Of a stretch of 64,000 bases of DNA, positions 16,297 through 24,794 are shown piece after piece. The DNA is from Streptomyces seoulensis (lineage in GTDB: Bacteria > Actinomycetota > Actinomycetes > Streptomycetales > Streptomycetaceae), in contig NZ_CP032229.1 of assembly GCF_004328625.1 (NCBI RefSeq), positions 3,162,001 to 3,226,000 of the forward strand, given 5' to 3'. The position numbers were made by a program, and so were the translations under genes. The first letter of the stretch is position 1. Every line of letters starts with the position of its first letter. Below the pieces are notes generated by a model, which saw only the letters and a program-made list of their open reading frames with translations, made no database searches and had not been told where the DNA came from.

Positions 16297-17460
16297 ATGA
16301 CACCGACGCCTCCGCACAGGCCGTTCCACACCTTCATTCTCAAGGTCGCAAATCGATGCAACATTGACTGCGACTACTGCTATGTCTTCAACTCCAAGGA
16401 CCAGGCATGGCGAAGCCTGCCGGCACGGATGAGCGTGGACGTGGCCCAGACGGCGGCTCGGAGGATCGCCGAGCACGTGGTGACGTACCGGCTGCGGACC
16501 GTCCACATCGTGCTGCATGGTGGTGAGCCACTGCTCGCCGGGCCCCGGCATCTGGGGGAGATTCTCCGCGTACTCAAGGACGGCATTCCGCCCGAGGTCG
16601 AGGTGCGCTTCGAACTGCAGACCAACGGGACCCTTGTGTCGGAGGCGTGGCTCGACCTCTTCGAGCAGTATGCGGTGACGGTAGGCGTCAGCCTTGACGG
16701 ACCGCCTGCTGCCAACGATCGGCACCGACTTTCACACGCGTCCAGGTCGAGCGCGGCCTCGGCAGTGCGGGGCATCGAGCTGTTGCGGTCCCGGCCCGGG
16801 CTGTTCGCTGGGCTGCTCGCCGTCGTGGACCTGGCGAACGATCCCCTGGAGGTGCACGACTACCTCGCGTCATTCGAGCCTCCGGTGATCGACTTCGGGC
16901 TGCCGCACGGGACCCACGATGCGCCGCCGGATCGGAACGATCCCGCTACTCCCGAGTACGGGGTGTGGATGAGCCGCGTCTACGACGCATGGCTTGCCCG
17001 GTCTGAGTATCAGCACAGCGTGCGCATGCTGGAGGACATCGTGGCGCTCAGCTCCGGCGCACGCGGCGCGGTGGAGACCCTCGGGCTCGCGCCGCCTGCC
17101 AGCGTCGTGATCGAGTCCGACGGCTCAGTGGAGGGCGTGGACACCCTGCGCTCGGTGGAGGAGAGAGCCTCATGGCTGGGGCTCGACGTCTTCAGTGACT
17201 CCTTCGATGCGGCCATCCACCATCCCAAGCTCCTGCACCGGCAGGAGGACGGAACGGCCGCCCTCTCTGAGGAGTGCCAACGCTGTCCGCTGGTGGCCAT
17301 ATGCGGCGGTGGCTACCTGCCACACCGTTTCAGCGCGGCACGAGGGTATCGGAACCCGTCCGTCTACTGTGCGGACCTGGCGTATCTCATCCGGCATGTC
17401 CAGGGTTCTCTGCAGCGGCACGGCTGGGCCCTGGGGGCTGCTGCCGCCGGGTCCTCGTAG
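16297..17460 (+). CDS. Radical SAM/SPASM peptide maturase, FxsB-type
   Basis: 387-aa enzyme. The radical SAM cluster motif is C21xxxC25xxC28 (VANRCNIDCDYCYVFN), with SAM-binding HGGEPLL and later FELQTNGTL and VGVSLDGP. The C-terminal SPASM-type Cys set is C327, C330, C336 and C358 (CQRCPLVAICGGGYLPHRF...NPSVYC), the FxsB subfamily signature. It lacks the C-terminal HExxH-type extension of long FxsB forms. Expected reaction: radical C-H cross-linking of aromatic side chains in the upstream peptide. ATG 16297 is preferred over the adjoining TTG. The GNAT gene follows 39 bp downstream. Confidence 0.82.
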   Translation: MTPTPPHRPFHTFILKVANRCNIDCDYCYVFNSKDQAWRSLPARMSVDVAQTAARRIAEHVVTYRLRTVHIVLHGGEPLLAGPRHLGEILRVLKDGIPPEVEVRFELQTNGTLVSEAWLDLFEQYAVTVGVSLDGPPAANDRHRLSHASRSSAASAVRGIELLRSRPGLFAGLLAVVDLANDPLEVHDYLASFEPPVIDFGLPHGTHDAPPDRNDPATPEYGVWMSRVYDAWLARSEYQHSVRMLEDIVALSSGARGAVETLGLAPPASVVIESDGSVEGVDTLRSVEERASWLGLDVFSDSFDAAIHHPKLLHRQEDGTAALSEECQRCPLVAICGGGYLPHRFSAARGYRNPSVYCADLAYLIRHVQGSLQRHGWALGAAAAGSS

Positions 17461-17499
17461 CAAACGAACGACCGCACGAGCGATAGGAGTTGCACGCTG

Positions 17500-17979
17500 A
17501 TGACCGCGACGATCCGGCCCGCCGAGAAAAGTGACGTCCGGGGACTGGCTGAACTGATCGAGGAGATCGAGCGGTTCTACGGCACGGCCGATGCTGACAT
17601 CCAGCCTTTCGACGAGCGCCAGGACCAGATCGAGGGGGCTCTCTTCGGCTCACCGCCTCTCGCCTCAGCCCTGCTGGTCGAGGACGAGGCCGGGGACGTC
17701 GTCGGTCTCGCCGCGTACTCGTTCCTCTGGCCGTCGGCGGGGTCCACCCACTCCCTCTTCCTCAAGGAACTGTACGTCCGTGACACCCTCCGTCGACAGG
17801 GAGTCGGCGAACGCCTCATGAAGGAGTTGCGTGCCATCGCTGCCGCACGCCCTGGGTGCAGCCGGGTCGAGTGGATGACTGACCGTGTAAATCCTGGCGC
17901 GCGTGCTTTCTACAAGTCGCTCGGGTTCGCAGAATTCGACGGGAAGATCGTCTACCGAGTCGAGATCGGTAAGACATGA
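17500..17979 (+). CDS. GNAT-family N-acetyltransferase
   Basis: 159 aa, one GNAT domain. The acetyl-CoA pyrophosphate-binding loop is LRRQGVGERLM (consensus Q/RxxGxG/A), preceded by LKELYVRDT and followed by VNPGARAFYKSLGF. AGGAG lies about 10 nt before ATG 17500. It follows the radical SAM gene at 39 bp on the same strand and may acetylate the modified peptide for export or self-protection. That role is inferred from position; the substrate cannot be read from sequence. Confidence 0.8.
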   Translation: MTATIRPAEKSDVRGLAELIEEIERFYGTADADIQPFDERQDQIEGALFGSPPLASALLVEDEAGDVVGLAAYSFLWPSAGSTHSLFLKELYVRDTLRRQGVGERLMKELRAIAAARPGCSRVEWMTDRVNPGARAFYKSLGFAEFDGKIVYRVEIGKT

Positions 17980-18069
17980 GAAGGCTCGAGGTATGCCGGC
18001 CGTACCTGCAGGCGGTGGCGTTGGGAGCCAAGGCCGCGGTGTTACTCGCCGCTCGTCTCGGCGTGCAGG

Positions 18070-18192
18070 CTAAGAGACGTGGGCGATGACGGTGTAGCCC
18101 CGGACTGCGATGTTTGAGGCGGTAGCCAGAGCGTGACGGCCGGCCGGTGAGTTCCAGTCGACGGGATCCGGAGGATATGTGGCTGCGGGCAT
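18070..18192 (-). CDS. Small protein of unknown function (40 aa)
   Basis: MPAATYPPDPVDWNSPAGRH... ending in GYTVIAHVS. Supported mainly by a good AAGGAGG site 5 nt upstream of ATG 18192. The frame is also open upstream to 18399 and there includes a hydrophobic segment (LACLIITLVASLSLVTGL), so a longer membrane protein starting at 18399 is possible. No family is recognised. Confidence 0.4.
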   Translation of the reverse strand: MPAATYPPDPVDWNSPAGRHALATASNIAVRGYTVIAHVS

Positions 18193-18373
18193 CGCGGCCT
18201 CCTTGTCTTGTAGGCGGTGGCATGCCAGGCCTGTGACGAGGGAGAGGCTGGCGACCAGGGTAATGATCAGACAGGCCAGATAGGGTGATCTAGCACAGGC
18301 TGGGCAGCGATGGCCCCGTGCCGCCTCCAACAGATCCGCGTTGCTAGTGCAGGCTCTGGCCGTAGTCAAAGGG

Positions 18374-18559
18374 TTACCGGGGGCGATCGGCGATCTCACC
18401 TTTACCTTGGACGACCCCGCCCCGCTCGACTTCGAACACCGTCACCGGCAGCTTCTGGCTCGTGAACACACGCGGAAGCTGGGTGACGTGGGTGAGCACG
18501 ACGACCTGCCGGTGCTTGCCGAGTGCTGGTAGACCAGCGGACCGCCGTAAAACTCGAAA
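18374..18559 (-). pseudogene. C-terminal fragment of an AAA/ABC-type ATPase
   Basis: In this frame the minus strand reads LPALGKHRQVVVLTHVTQLPRVFTSQ up to a TAA. The VVVLTH element resembles the beta-strand and H-loop near the end of RecF/SMC-like or AAA_13-type ATPases. No Walker A region or start codon is left; the frame is stopped at 18560-18562. It is a relic of an older gene. Confidence 0.35.
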
Positions 18560-18651
18560 TTAGGTCATGGAAGGCGCGCCGTAGCGGATCCGCGAGGCAG
18601 TAGCCAGCCGACCCGGCGTGTTCCCCCTTCTCCATCAGTCATGATGCTCAC

Positions 18652-19035
18652 ATGGCCGTCATCCAGTCATCAGCCGAGATCATGTCCCTGCTAGAGCCCC
18701 TCAAGGGGCAGAGGATCGCTGCGCTCCAGGTGCTTGGCGTCAACTCGCTGAAGACGTTCTCGCCGACTCCAGAGGCTCTGGTGGGGGAGGTTGTGGAAGC
18801 GGCGGATGTCGTCGAGCGCACTATCAACGTCGACACAGCAAACCATGTCATCTCGTTCGATCTGCAGCGCACCGGGCGGCTTGTCCTGCTTGAGTCCGCG
18901 GAGCCCTATCGGCTTGTTGCTGGGACCGCTCGTCCCACCGTCCGCCTGTTGATGGCTGACGGATCAGGCATGGATTTGACCGAACCAGCCAAGACTAAGC
19001 GGATCACGGTCACGCTCGTGGTCAAGCCCGCGTGA
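18652..19035 (+). CDS. Stand-alone Fpg/Nei N-terminal-domain-like protein
   Basis: 127 aa resembling the beta-sandwich N-terminal domain of formamidopyrimidine-DNA glycosylases: LEPLKGQRIAALQVLGVNSLKTFSP, then TARPTVRLLMADGSGMDLTEPAKTKRITVTLV, parallel to the usual ...VRLxLDDGxxLxFxDPRKFGRVT. It lacks the catalytic N-terminal Pro-Glu of Fpg, the H2TH region and the zinc finger, so it cannot be a normal glycosylase. It may bind damaged or modified DNA. It starts a co-directional group with the GHKL ATPase (89 bp downstream) and the DUF4338-like protein. No strong ribosome site is seen at ATG 18652. Confidence 0.5.
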   Translation: MAVIQSSAEIMSLLEPLKGQRIAALQVLGVNSLKTFSPTPEALVGEVVEAADVVERTINVDTANHVISFDLQRTGRLVLLESAEPYRLVAGTARPTVRLLMADGSGMDLTEPAKTKRITVTLVVKPA

Positions 19036-19124
19036 CCCCTGCCGCACCGAAATGATCTACTTCCCAGGCCGCCTCGATGCAGCTACTCTCGATGCAGGAT
19101 CTGAGCAAGTCATGGAGAGTGGCG

Positions 19125-20582
19125 ATGGGCCAGCAGACGCACCGTAGGGACGACCTCCTGGTCTCCTCCAACTTCATTCGAGCCATCCGTGAGTCGGGCT
19201 ACGTCAGCCTCTCGACCGCACTCGCAGAACTCATCGACAACTCGCTCCAAGCGGCAGCGACCGAGGTCGCCATCACGATCGTGCGGACCAAGGCTGGCGA
19301 GGATCCGGAGATCCATGTCGAGGACAACGGCGAAGGTATGTCGCGCTCCGAAATCGAGGCGTGTCTCCGCTTCGGCGGCTCGTCACGCTTCGACGAGCGG
19401 CAATCGTTCGGACGGTTTGGCATGGGGTTGCCCACTGCATCGCTCAGTCAGGCTCGACAGATCGAGGTAACCTCCTGGCAGAACGGTCGCGCCGCAAACC
19501 AGGTCTTCTTGGACGTCGAGACCGTCGCTACCGGAGTTCCAGTCGATCTTCGTGCCCGTCGGCAACCTGGCAACACTGTGGGCTCAGGGTGCCGAGTGGT
19601 TTGGCGAAACTGCGACCGTATCGAGTACCGGCGCCTCGCCTGGCTCGAGCGGGCCCTGCGTCGTGACCTTGGACGCCTGTATCGCCGCTTCCTGAGCAGT
19701 GGCGAACTTGTCTTGACCATTAACGGGAAGCGGGTCGATCCAGTCGATCCCATGCTCCTCACGGCGAAAGCCGAGGGCCGTAGTGCACGGCTGGCCTTCG
19801 AGCCGCTCCGCTACGAACTTGCTGCCTCGTCGGGCGAGACTGCCTTCGTCACAGTTCGGTTTGCGATGCTGCCGGTTCACCACTGGCATCACCTGGACAA
19901 TGCGACCAAACGACGTATGGGCATCGTCGGCGGGGCTGGCGTCTCCATCCTGCGTGCCGGTCGCGAGATCGCGAGTGGCTGGCACCTCATGGGCGCGAAG
20001 CGCAAGGAGAACTACGATGACTGGTGGCGATGCGAGATCGACTTTGCTCCCGTCCTCGATGAGCACTTCGGCATCACTGTCAACAAGCAGGGCATCCGCC
20101 CCTCTCAGGAACTTCAGGAGGCCCTCGGGGCGGAGTTGGAGTCGATCGCCCGGCTGTTGAACGCGCGCGTGCGCCAGGCTTTCGAGGAGGTCAAATTCCA
20201 AGCGGCGACGGAGACGTCATGCCGTATAGCGGCGGCTGCGGACGTTGACCTGCCCGTCATACGGTCGGCTGGGAAGGGCTCGGGTGCACTGAGCTACCGG
20301 ATCGGATCCGAGCAACTTCCGATTGAGACGATGTTCACCTCCGTCCTGAAGAAGCGCACACTCGACGTCACGCTGAACGTTGACCATCCAGCCTTCGTGG
20401 CGTTGTACCGACCCCTCCAGACGCTGGGTGACGAGGCAGGAAGAGAACTGCGCACTGCGCTCGAACTGTTCCTCCTGTCCTTCGCCCGCACCACAACCCT
20501 CCTGCTTCGCGACGGCCACAACTGCGACGACCTCCTGCGAGTATGGAGCAAAACCTACGGACGGATGCTCCAGAAGTCATGA
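19125..20582 (+). CDS. GHKL (HSP90/MORC-like) ATPase
   Basis: 485 aa. The N-terminal ATP-binding fold carries the Bergerat motifs ELIDNS (E35-S40), VEDNGEGM (65-72, G1) and FGRFGMGLPTAS (95-106, G2 lid). The rest is unlike histidine kinases and lacks a DHp domain, so it is a stand-alone MORC/MutL-type ATPase, a class found in several phage-defence systems. ATG 19125 is chosen because GGAGAG precedes it; the frame is open to 19077. Its TGA overlaps the next gene's ATG by 4 bp (ATGA), so the two products are probably made in fixed ratio and work together. Confidence 0.75.
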   Translation: MGQQTHRRDDLLVSSNFIRAIRESGYVSLSTALAELIDNSLQAAATEVAITIVRTKAGEDPEIHVEDNGEGMSRSEIEACLRFGGSSRFDERQSFGRFGMGLPTASLSQARQIEVTSWQNGRAANQVFLDVETVATGVPVDLRARRQPGNTVGSGCRVVWRNCDRIEYRRLAWLERALRRDLGRLYRRFLSSGELVLTINGKRVDPVDPMLLTAKAEGRSARLAFEPLRYELAASSGETAFVTVRFAMLPVHHWHHLDNATKRRMGIVGGAGVSILRAGREIASGWHLMGAKRKENYDDWWRCEIDFAPVLDEHFGITVNKQGIRPSQELQEALGAELESIARLLNARVRQAFEEVKFQAATETSCRIAAAADVDLPVIRSAGKGSGALSYRIGSEQLPIETMFTSVLKKRTLDVTLNVDHPAFVALYRPLQTLGDEAGRELRTALELFLLSFARTTTLLLRDGHNCDDLLRVWSKTYGRMLQKS

Positions 20583-22558
20583 AAGAAGAGGCCAAGCCCG
20601 TTACCCTCCGCCTCCCTGCCGACGCCTCTCGCCAAGAACAGCAAGGATTTGCCCGCCTTTGCACCCTGCTTGCGAGTGCCCCCGTCGGTTCCACAGGTGT
20701 GAACGGTCACGAGCACTGGATCCAGGCTGCCAAGATCAAAAAGCTGTACGAGCAGCCACTGCTCGCAGCAGCTGCACATACCGCCATCGACCTGGTGGAT
20801 CAAGGTTGGACGATCCGGACCGACAAGTCTGGGTACACCTTCACCCCTCCGTTGGCAAGCGGTGACCGTGAGAGGGAGAAGGCCCGGGTTCGACGTCAAG
20901 AACATCTGCGTCGTGATGAGCAACTTAGGCAGAGCAGCGTTCGACGCTTCGTCGAGAACATGGAGCGTACGCATCAGCACGGCGACCGGTTGGTCTCCAT
21001 CTTCAATTTGATGCGCGACGGCCGCGAACTGGCAGACGCGCTAGAGCGTGCCGGCGCGTCCACAGACATCATCAAGCCGTACGTTCAGATCGTCGACGCC
21101 TCGACCTGCGAGCTGACCGGTTTCAAGCTTCACGACATCTGGCGTTACTTCCGCCACACCTGGTCCAACGCCTACGCGACTGTCCCCGGCCGCTCGATGC
21201 CCATCTTGATCCGGGATGCAGCCACAGAGTTCCACACCGTGATTGGGCTAGCGGCGATCTCAAGCCCAGTCGTCCAGATCGCCGAGCGTGACCACTGGAT
21301 GGGATGGGAAACCGATCAGTTTCTCGAACAAGTGAGAACTAACCCCACCGTTGACATCGCCTGCTGGTTGGCTCGTCGGATCAATAGTCAGCAAGAAGAG
21401 ATCTATGTCGACGATCTCCTCAGGGACGGAATCCTTCAACCGACCGACCTGACGGCGCCCACTCCGGAGGTGATTGCCCGACTGCGTGATGACGCTGAAC
21501 GGCACCGTCAGCGGCACCACCAAGCCAGCTCAATCCGTGAGGTCCGCAACATAGAGCGCAATGCATGGGTGGATCGAGCCACGACAGATCTGTTTCGGAG
21601 TAAGCGCTCATCGGCGCTCGCCGAGACCTTGGAGATCAGTACTGTGCTGGGAGTGTATCTCTCCCCGCCCACGGCTGAAGGACTCACCAAAGCCTTCTCT
21701 GATTCAAAGGCACGGACTCAGATGCGCCGCGTTGTGCGCCGTGCACGTGGAGAGCGGGTTGGCACCGTCATCGCCGACCTCACTGTCTGTGGTGCCGTGG
21801 CCCCCTATAGCGCGCTAACGGCGGGGAAGCTTGTGGGGGCGCTAGCCGTCTCGCCGCAGGTACTGACTGCTTACCGGAAGAAGTACGCACGTCCCAGCGA
21901 AATCGCCTCGGCAATGGCCGGCCGACCGATCCTGCGGGAGCCTCGCCTTTCCTTCATCGGAACCACGTCGCTCTACGGCACTGGTTCAAGCCAGTACAAT
22001 CGGCTATTTTGGCCCGCTGATGTCATGGGGGGCAACAGCAATGTCCGGATGGGGTTCCACGAACTCGGACGGTCGCGCTCTTTCGGAACCTCACACTTCT
22101 CCAGTGAGACAGTCGATGCTCTGGTTCGGCTTTCGACGCTGCGTGGGTCGCTCGTACGGGTCAATAATCTGTTTGGTGAGGGTGTCAGCCCCCGTCTACG
22201 TAAGGTGCGGCTAGGCATCGCAGCTCTCGGGTGGCCCGCCAATGAACTCCTCAAGCACGGGCGTGAACGTATCCTCTACGGCGTTCCACTGGTCGCAAAT
22301 CTGCGAGACTACTCACTCGGCATCGACGAGGAACCGGAGTACCTAATCAATCCCGAGCTGCCCGAAGCAGACACCAGGGTCGCCGAATGGTGGTTCGAGC
22401 GCTGGTGCCATCAGAGGGCGGCCCGCCAGGACGTCCTTGAGTCCATGCGTTCCCATCGGCTGGTCCGTCCGGTCCGGCACGGTGCCCGGGTACCGCTGCC
22501 CATCGGAGACGGAATGCAGGCGATTGACGAAGAAATGCTCCCAATTTTCACAACATGA
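20579..22558 (+). CDS. DUF4338-like protein (resembles Druantia DruA family)
   Basis: 659 aa from ATG 20579, which overlaps the GHKL stop; ATG 20543 is in frame and possible. A charged helical N-terminus precedes FRHTWSNAYATVPGRSMPILIRDA...VIGLAAISSPVVQIAERDHWMGW, similar to the GRxxxYLI...LG...RDxWIGW pattern of DUF4338. The second half has LTAGKLVGALAVSPQVLTAYRKKY, a TTSLYGTGSSQYNR segment, and VNNLFGEGVSPRLRKVRLG. DUF4338 is the domain of Druantia DruA. The family call rests on remembered patterns, not a search; the function is unknown, with a defence role inferred from its neighbours. Confidence 0.5.
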   Translation: MKEEAKPVTLRLPADASRQEQQGFARLCTLLASAPVGSTGVNGHEHWIQAAKIKKLYEQPLLAAAAHTAIDLVDQGWTIRTDKSGYTFTPPLASGDREREKARVRRQEHLRRDEQLRQSSVRRFVENMERTHQHGDRLVSIFNLMRDGRELADALERAGASTDIIKPYVQIVDASTCELTGFKLHDIWRYFRHTWSNAYATVPGRSMPILIRDAATEFHTVIGLAAISSPVVQIAERDHWMGWETDQFLEQVRTNPTVDIACWLARRINSQQEEIYVDDLLRDGILQPTDLTAPTPEVIARLRDDAERHRQRHHQASSIREVRNIERNAWVDRATTDLFRSKRSSALAETLEISTVLGVYLSPPTAEGLTKAFSDSKARTQMRRVVRRARGERVGTVIADLTVCGAVAPYSALTAGKLVGALAVSPQVLTAYRKKYARPSEIASAMAGRPILREPRLSFIGTTSLYGTGSSQYNRLFWPADVMGGNSNVRMGFHELGRSRSFGTSHFSSETVDALVRLSTLRGSLVRVNNLFGEGVSPRLRKVRLGIAALGWPANELLKHGRERILYGVPLVANLRDYSLGIDEEPEYLINPELPEADTRVAEWWFERWCHQRAARQDVLESMRSHRLVRPVRHGARVPLPIGDGMQAIDEEMLPIFTT

Positions 22559-22649
22559 AGAGCGTTTACTCGCCCGATCCACAGTAGTTCTTACGGCCAG
22601 TGTGGTCACCCCTGCCCTGGCTGGTACGGCTCTCGATGAACCTGGTCTC

Positions 22650-22675
22650 TTACAACGGCTTCTAAGCCGTTGTAA
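22650..22675. terminator. Convergent terminator hairpin
   Basis: TTACAACGGCTT and AAGCCGTTGTAA form a perfect 12-bp stem with a 2-nt loop. It lies in the 146-bp gap between the plus-strand DUF4338-like gene and the minus-strand pair, and probably serves both. Confidence 0.75.
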
Positions 22676-22704
22676 TCACCTTGGTGGCCAGCATTGCTCC
22701 ATTC

Positions 22705-23898
22705 TCAATTCTCGCTTGAGTCAGGTGTTTCCAAACCTGAAAGATGGCACAGGAATCTCGAATCGACCTCGATATGGCCTGTTAGACGCCAAGCGCGCCG
22801 CTCGTAAGACAGGTCTCCCGTCACAGTAAAAGGCAGTTGGCGCTCGTAGGCCATTATCGCCCAACCGTGGTCATCCCCTACAAGCGGAACATGGACTCGC
22901 AGAGTCTTTCCGTTCACCTCTGCCGCGACAATAGCCGTTGCTGTCTCTCCCTCGCCGGGAGTCGAGTCGTCCCGTGCGAGTGACTTAACAGGTCCAACCA
23001 GCGTTTCTCGTCGTACGGGCTCCTCCCTTCTCAGGAGCTGTTCTCGAACACGCGGGAGCTCAACAATCAAGTCTCGGTCCAGCATAATAGTTGCTAGACC
23101 TACATCCGGCTTACGTTCGGCTGCTGCCCATTCGAAGGACAAGTCCAGCGAACGAAGATGCTCTGGCTGCGACATTTCTTCGAGTGACTCCACGAGTCCA
23201 GCACTGAGGCCCACGCTGCTTGGAGATGAAAGGGATTTTTGGTCCCAAGATTGCGTCAGACGCTTTGTGGTCTCAATTCCCCTGGCTAGGGTCTCCATCA
23301 CTTGCCGCGGGAAAGGCACAGTGCGTCGATCGCGGCCATCGATTGGTTCTGGGCTAACGTCCCCTAGACGGGATACTACGGTGAACACAAAGCTGCCGCG
23401 CTTCGTGTGTCCAAGCCTTATATCTTCATCCAAATATTCATTCACCATCGCCGGCCGACGCCCTCTATGCGGGTGATGAGGGTCGGCCGCTGTTGTTGCA
23501 GCTGCCTTCATTATCTTGAGGATAGCCTGCAGTGTCTTTTCGGCCTGTTGAAACGGAATCGTCCCGTCGAGCATCTCTTGATCGAGACGTACGAAGAACA
23601 GATCTGCGCGTGTCGCAATCACGCGTTCCAAAAGTTGTCCAGCGTCCCAGTCATGGATGTGTCCGAGGGATTCCAGTGCATCCACAAAGCGTGGAGTGAA
23701 GTCTACGAAGTCCGTGGCCAGTGGGATCATGACACGAGGTGCCGTAGGCAACGGGCTGGAACGATAGCGCCAGATCTCGCGGACTCTCGGCTGCTGCAGT
23801 TCCAGTTCCCAATCGTGAGAAGCCAGGAACTGGGAGACAGCAGAGGGCGTAAGCGTGGACGCAACCTCGCGGTAACTGTCAAGTGCAGATCGGGTCAC
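22705..23898 (-). CDS. Hypothetical protein co-translated with DUF4365-type nuclease
   Basis: 397 aa, no recognised domain. The N-terminal 130 residues contain MIPLATDFVDFTPRFVDALESL and are mostly helical. The C-terminal 100 residues (GETATAIVAAEVNGKTLRVHVPL...YERQLPFTVTGDLSYERRAWRLTGHIEVD) look beta-rich. Base composition is clearly less GC-rich than the flanking core. Its ATG overlaps the stop of the DUF4365 gene by 4 bp, so the two form a unit, possibly a nuclease with its regulator. No transmembrane segment is seen. Confidence 0.65.
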   Translation of the reverse strand: MTRSALDSYREVASTLTPSAVSQFLASHDWELELQQPRVREIWRYRSSPLPTAPRVMIPLATDFVDFTPRFVDALESLGHIHDWDAGQLLERVIATRADLFFVRLDQEMLDGTIPFQQAEKTLQAILKIMKAAATTAADPHHPHRGRRPAMVNEYLDEDIRLGHTKRGSFVFTVVSRLGDVSPEPIDGRDRRTVPFPRQVMETLARGIETTKRLTQSWDQKSLSSPSSVGLSAGLVESLEEMSQPEHLRSLDLSFEWAAAERKPDVGLATIMLDRDLIVELPRVREQLLRREEPVRRETLVGPVKSLARDDSTPGEGETATAIVAAEVNGKTLRVHVPLVGDDHGWAIMAYERQLPFTVTGDLSYERRAWRLTGHIEVDSRFLCHLSGLETPDSSEN

Positions 23899-24461
23899 CT
23901 CGAACCCCCCTCTAGATCGCCGATTGACTTCATGATGCCCAAAAGCTGCTCACCTGTGAACAGGTTCCGGCGTGGCAAGTGCACAGTGTGGTGATCCTTG
24001 ATCGGACCGTCGTATCTCAGATTGTCCGCAGACTCCCAGAACATGCGGCTCCCCGTGAACAGGCCGTACTCATTAGCGCGAACCCATGGCTCTGGATCGC
24101 GCGGGATGAGGAGCACACCGAGATAGGCAGGAATATACCGCTTTCTGCGAGTCAGCTTCTGAAACGGCTTTGCTTTCATTTTCCAAGTCATGCTGTCATC
24201 TTTAAGCAGACTCTCCTGGTAAGTGCACTTCAGTTGAAGTTCGAACTGCGGGCCGTAGTAACCGCGATACTCCGTTGAGGATACGACCGTGATATCGACG
24301 CCCTCATAATCAGTCTCATGGGGCTTTATGGAACAGCCGGCCGCATAGGCAACCATTCGCGTAAATGACACGCTAAAGTGTTCCTGTAGTGCCGTAATCG
24401 GCACCTGCCCTTCTGCGAGGTCCTCTTCACCCAGCTTCCTTTCCATGCCATCTTCGGACAT
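23895..24461 (-). CDS. DUF4365-type PD-(D/E)xK nuclease-fold protein
   Basis: 188 aa. After a helix that would position the fold (VSFTRMVAYAAGCSIK), the core shows D-Y-E-G-V-D-I-T (about 50-57) and FELQLKCTY (about 72-80). These fit the D...(E/Q)xK catalytic pattern of restriction-like nucleases and DUF4365. AGGAGAG lies about 7 nt upstream of ATG 24461. It is translationally coupled to the 397-aa protein. Candidate DNA-cleaving effector; the target is unknown. Confidence 0.65.
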   Translation of the reverse strand: MSEDGMERKLGEEDLAEGQVPITALQEHFSVSFTRMVAYAAGCSIKPHETDYEGVDITVVSSTEYRGYYGPQFELQLKCTYQESLLKDDSMTWKMKAKPFQKLTRRKRYIPAYLGVLLIPRDPEPWVRANEYGLFTGSRMFWESADNLRYDGPIKDHHTVHLPRRNLFTGEQLLGIMKSIGDLEGGSR

Positions 24462-24595
24462 ATTCTCTCTCCTGGAATCCCTTCATTAGCGGCAAGTCAA
24501 GTCGCGAGAACAATAGGGCGTCGAGCACGGCAACGTGTCCGGTCGTTTGGGCCCGTCTTCGGCTCACACTGAAACCTGCAGGTGACAGCGACGTG

Positions 24596-24627
24596 ATGAC
24601 GGCCTACATCACGATGTAGGCCGTCAT
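24596..24627. terminator. 15-bp hairpin between the helicase and DUF4365 genes
   Basis: ATGACGGCCTACATC and GATGTAGGCCGTCAT form a perfect 15-bp stem with a 2-nt loop. It would end the three-gene helicase operon. There is no T-run. The rest of the 24462-24794 gap shows nothing else I can support. Confidence 0.65.
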
Positions 24628-24794
24628 CCCTTTGCGTGCTCTGCGTCACTTCATGCATGGCGAAATTCCCGGCCGGGCCGTAGCTGCTCCGCCCGGCATT
24701 CTCTGCACTATCTTTTCGGGGCCCCGTTTAGCGGGCAGTGGCGCAGGACCTTTTTGAGTACCATATGCTGACGTCATATCGGATCAGCTCGAGC

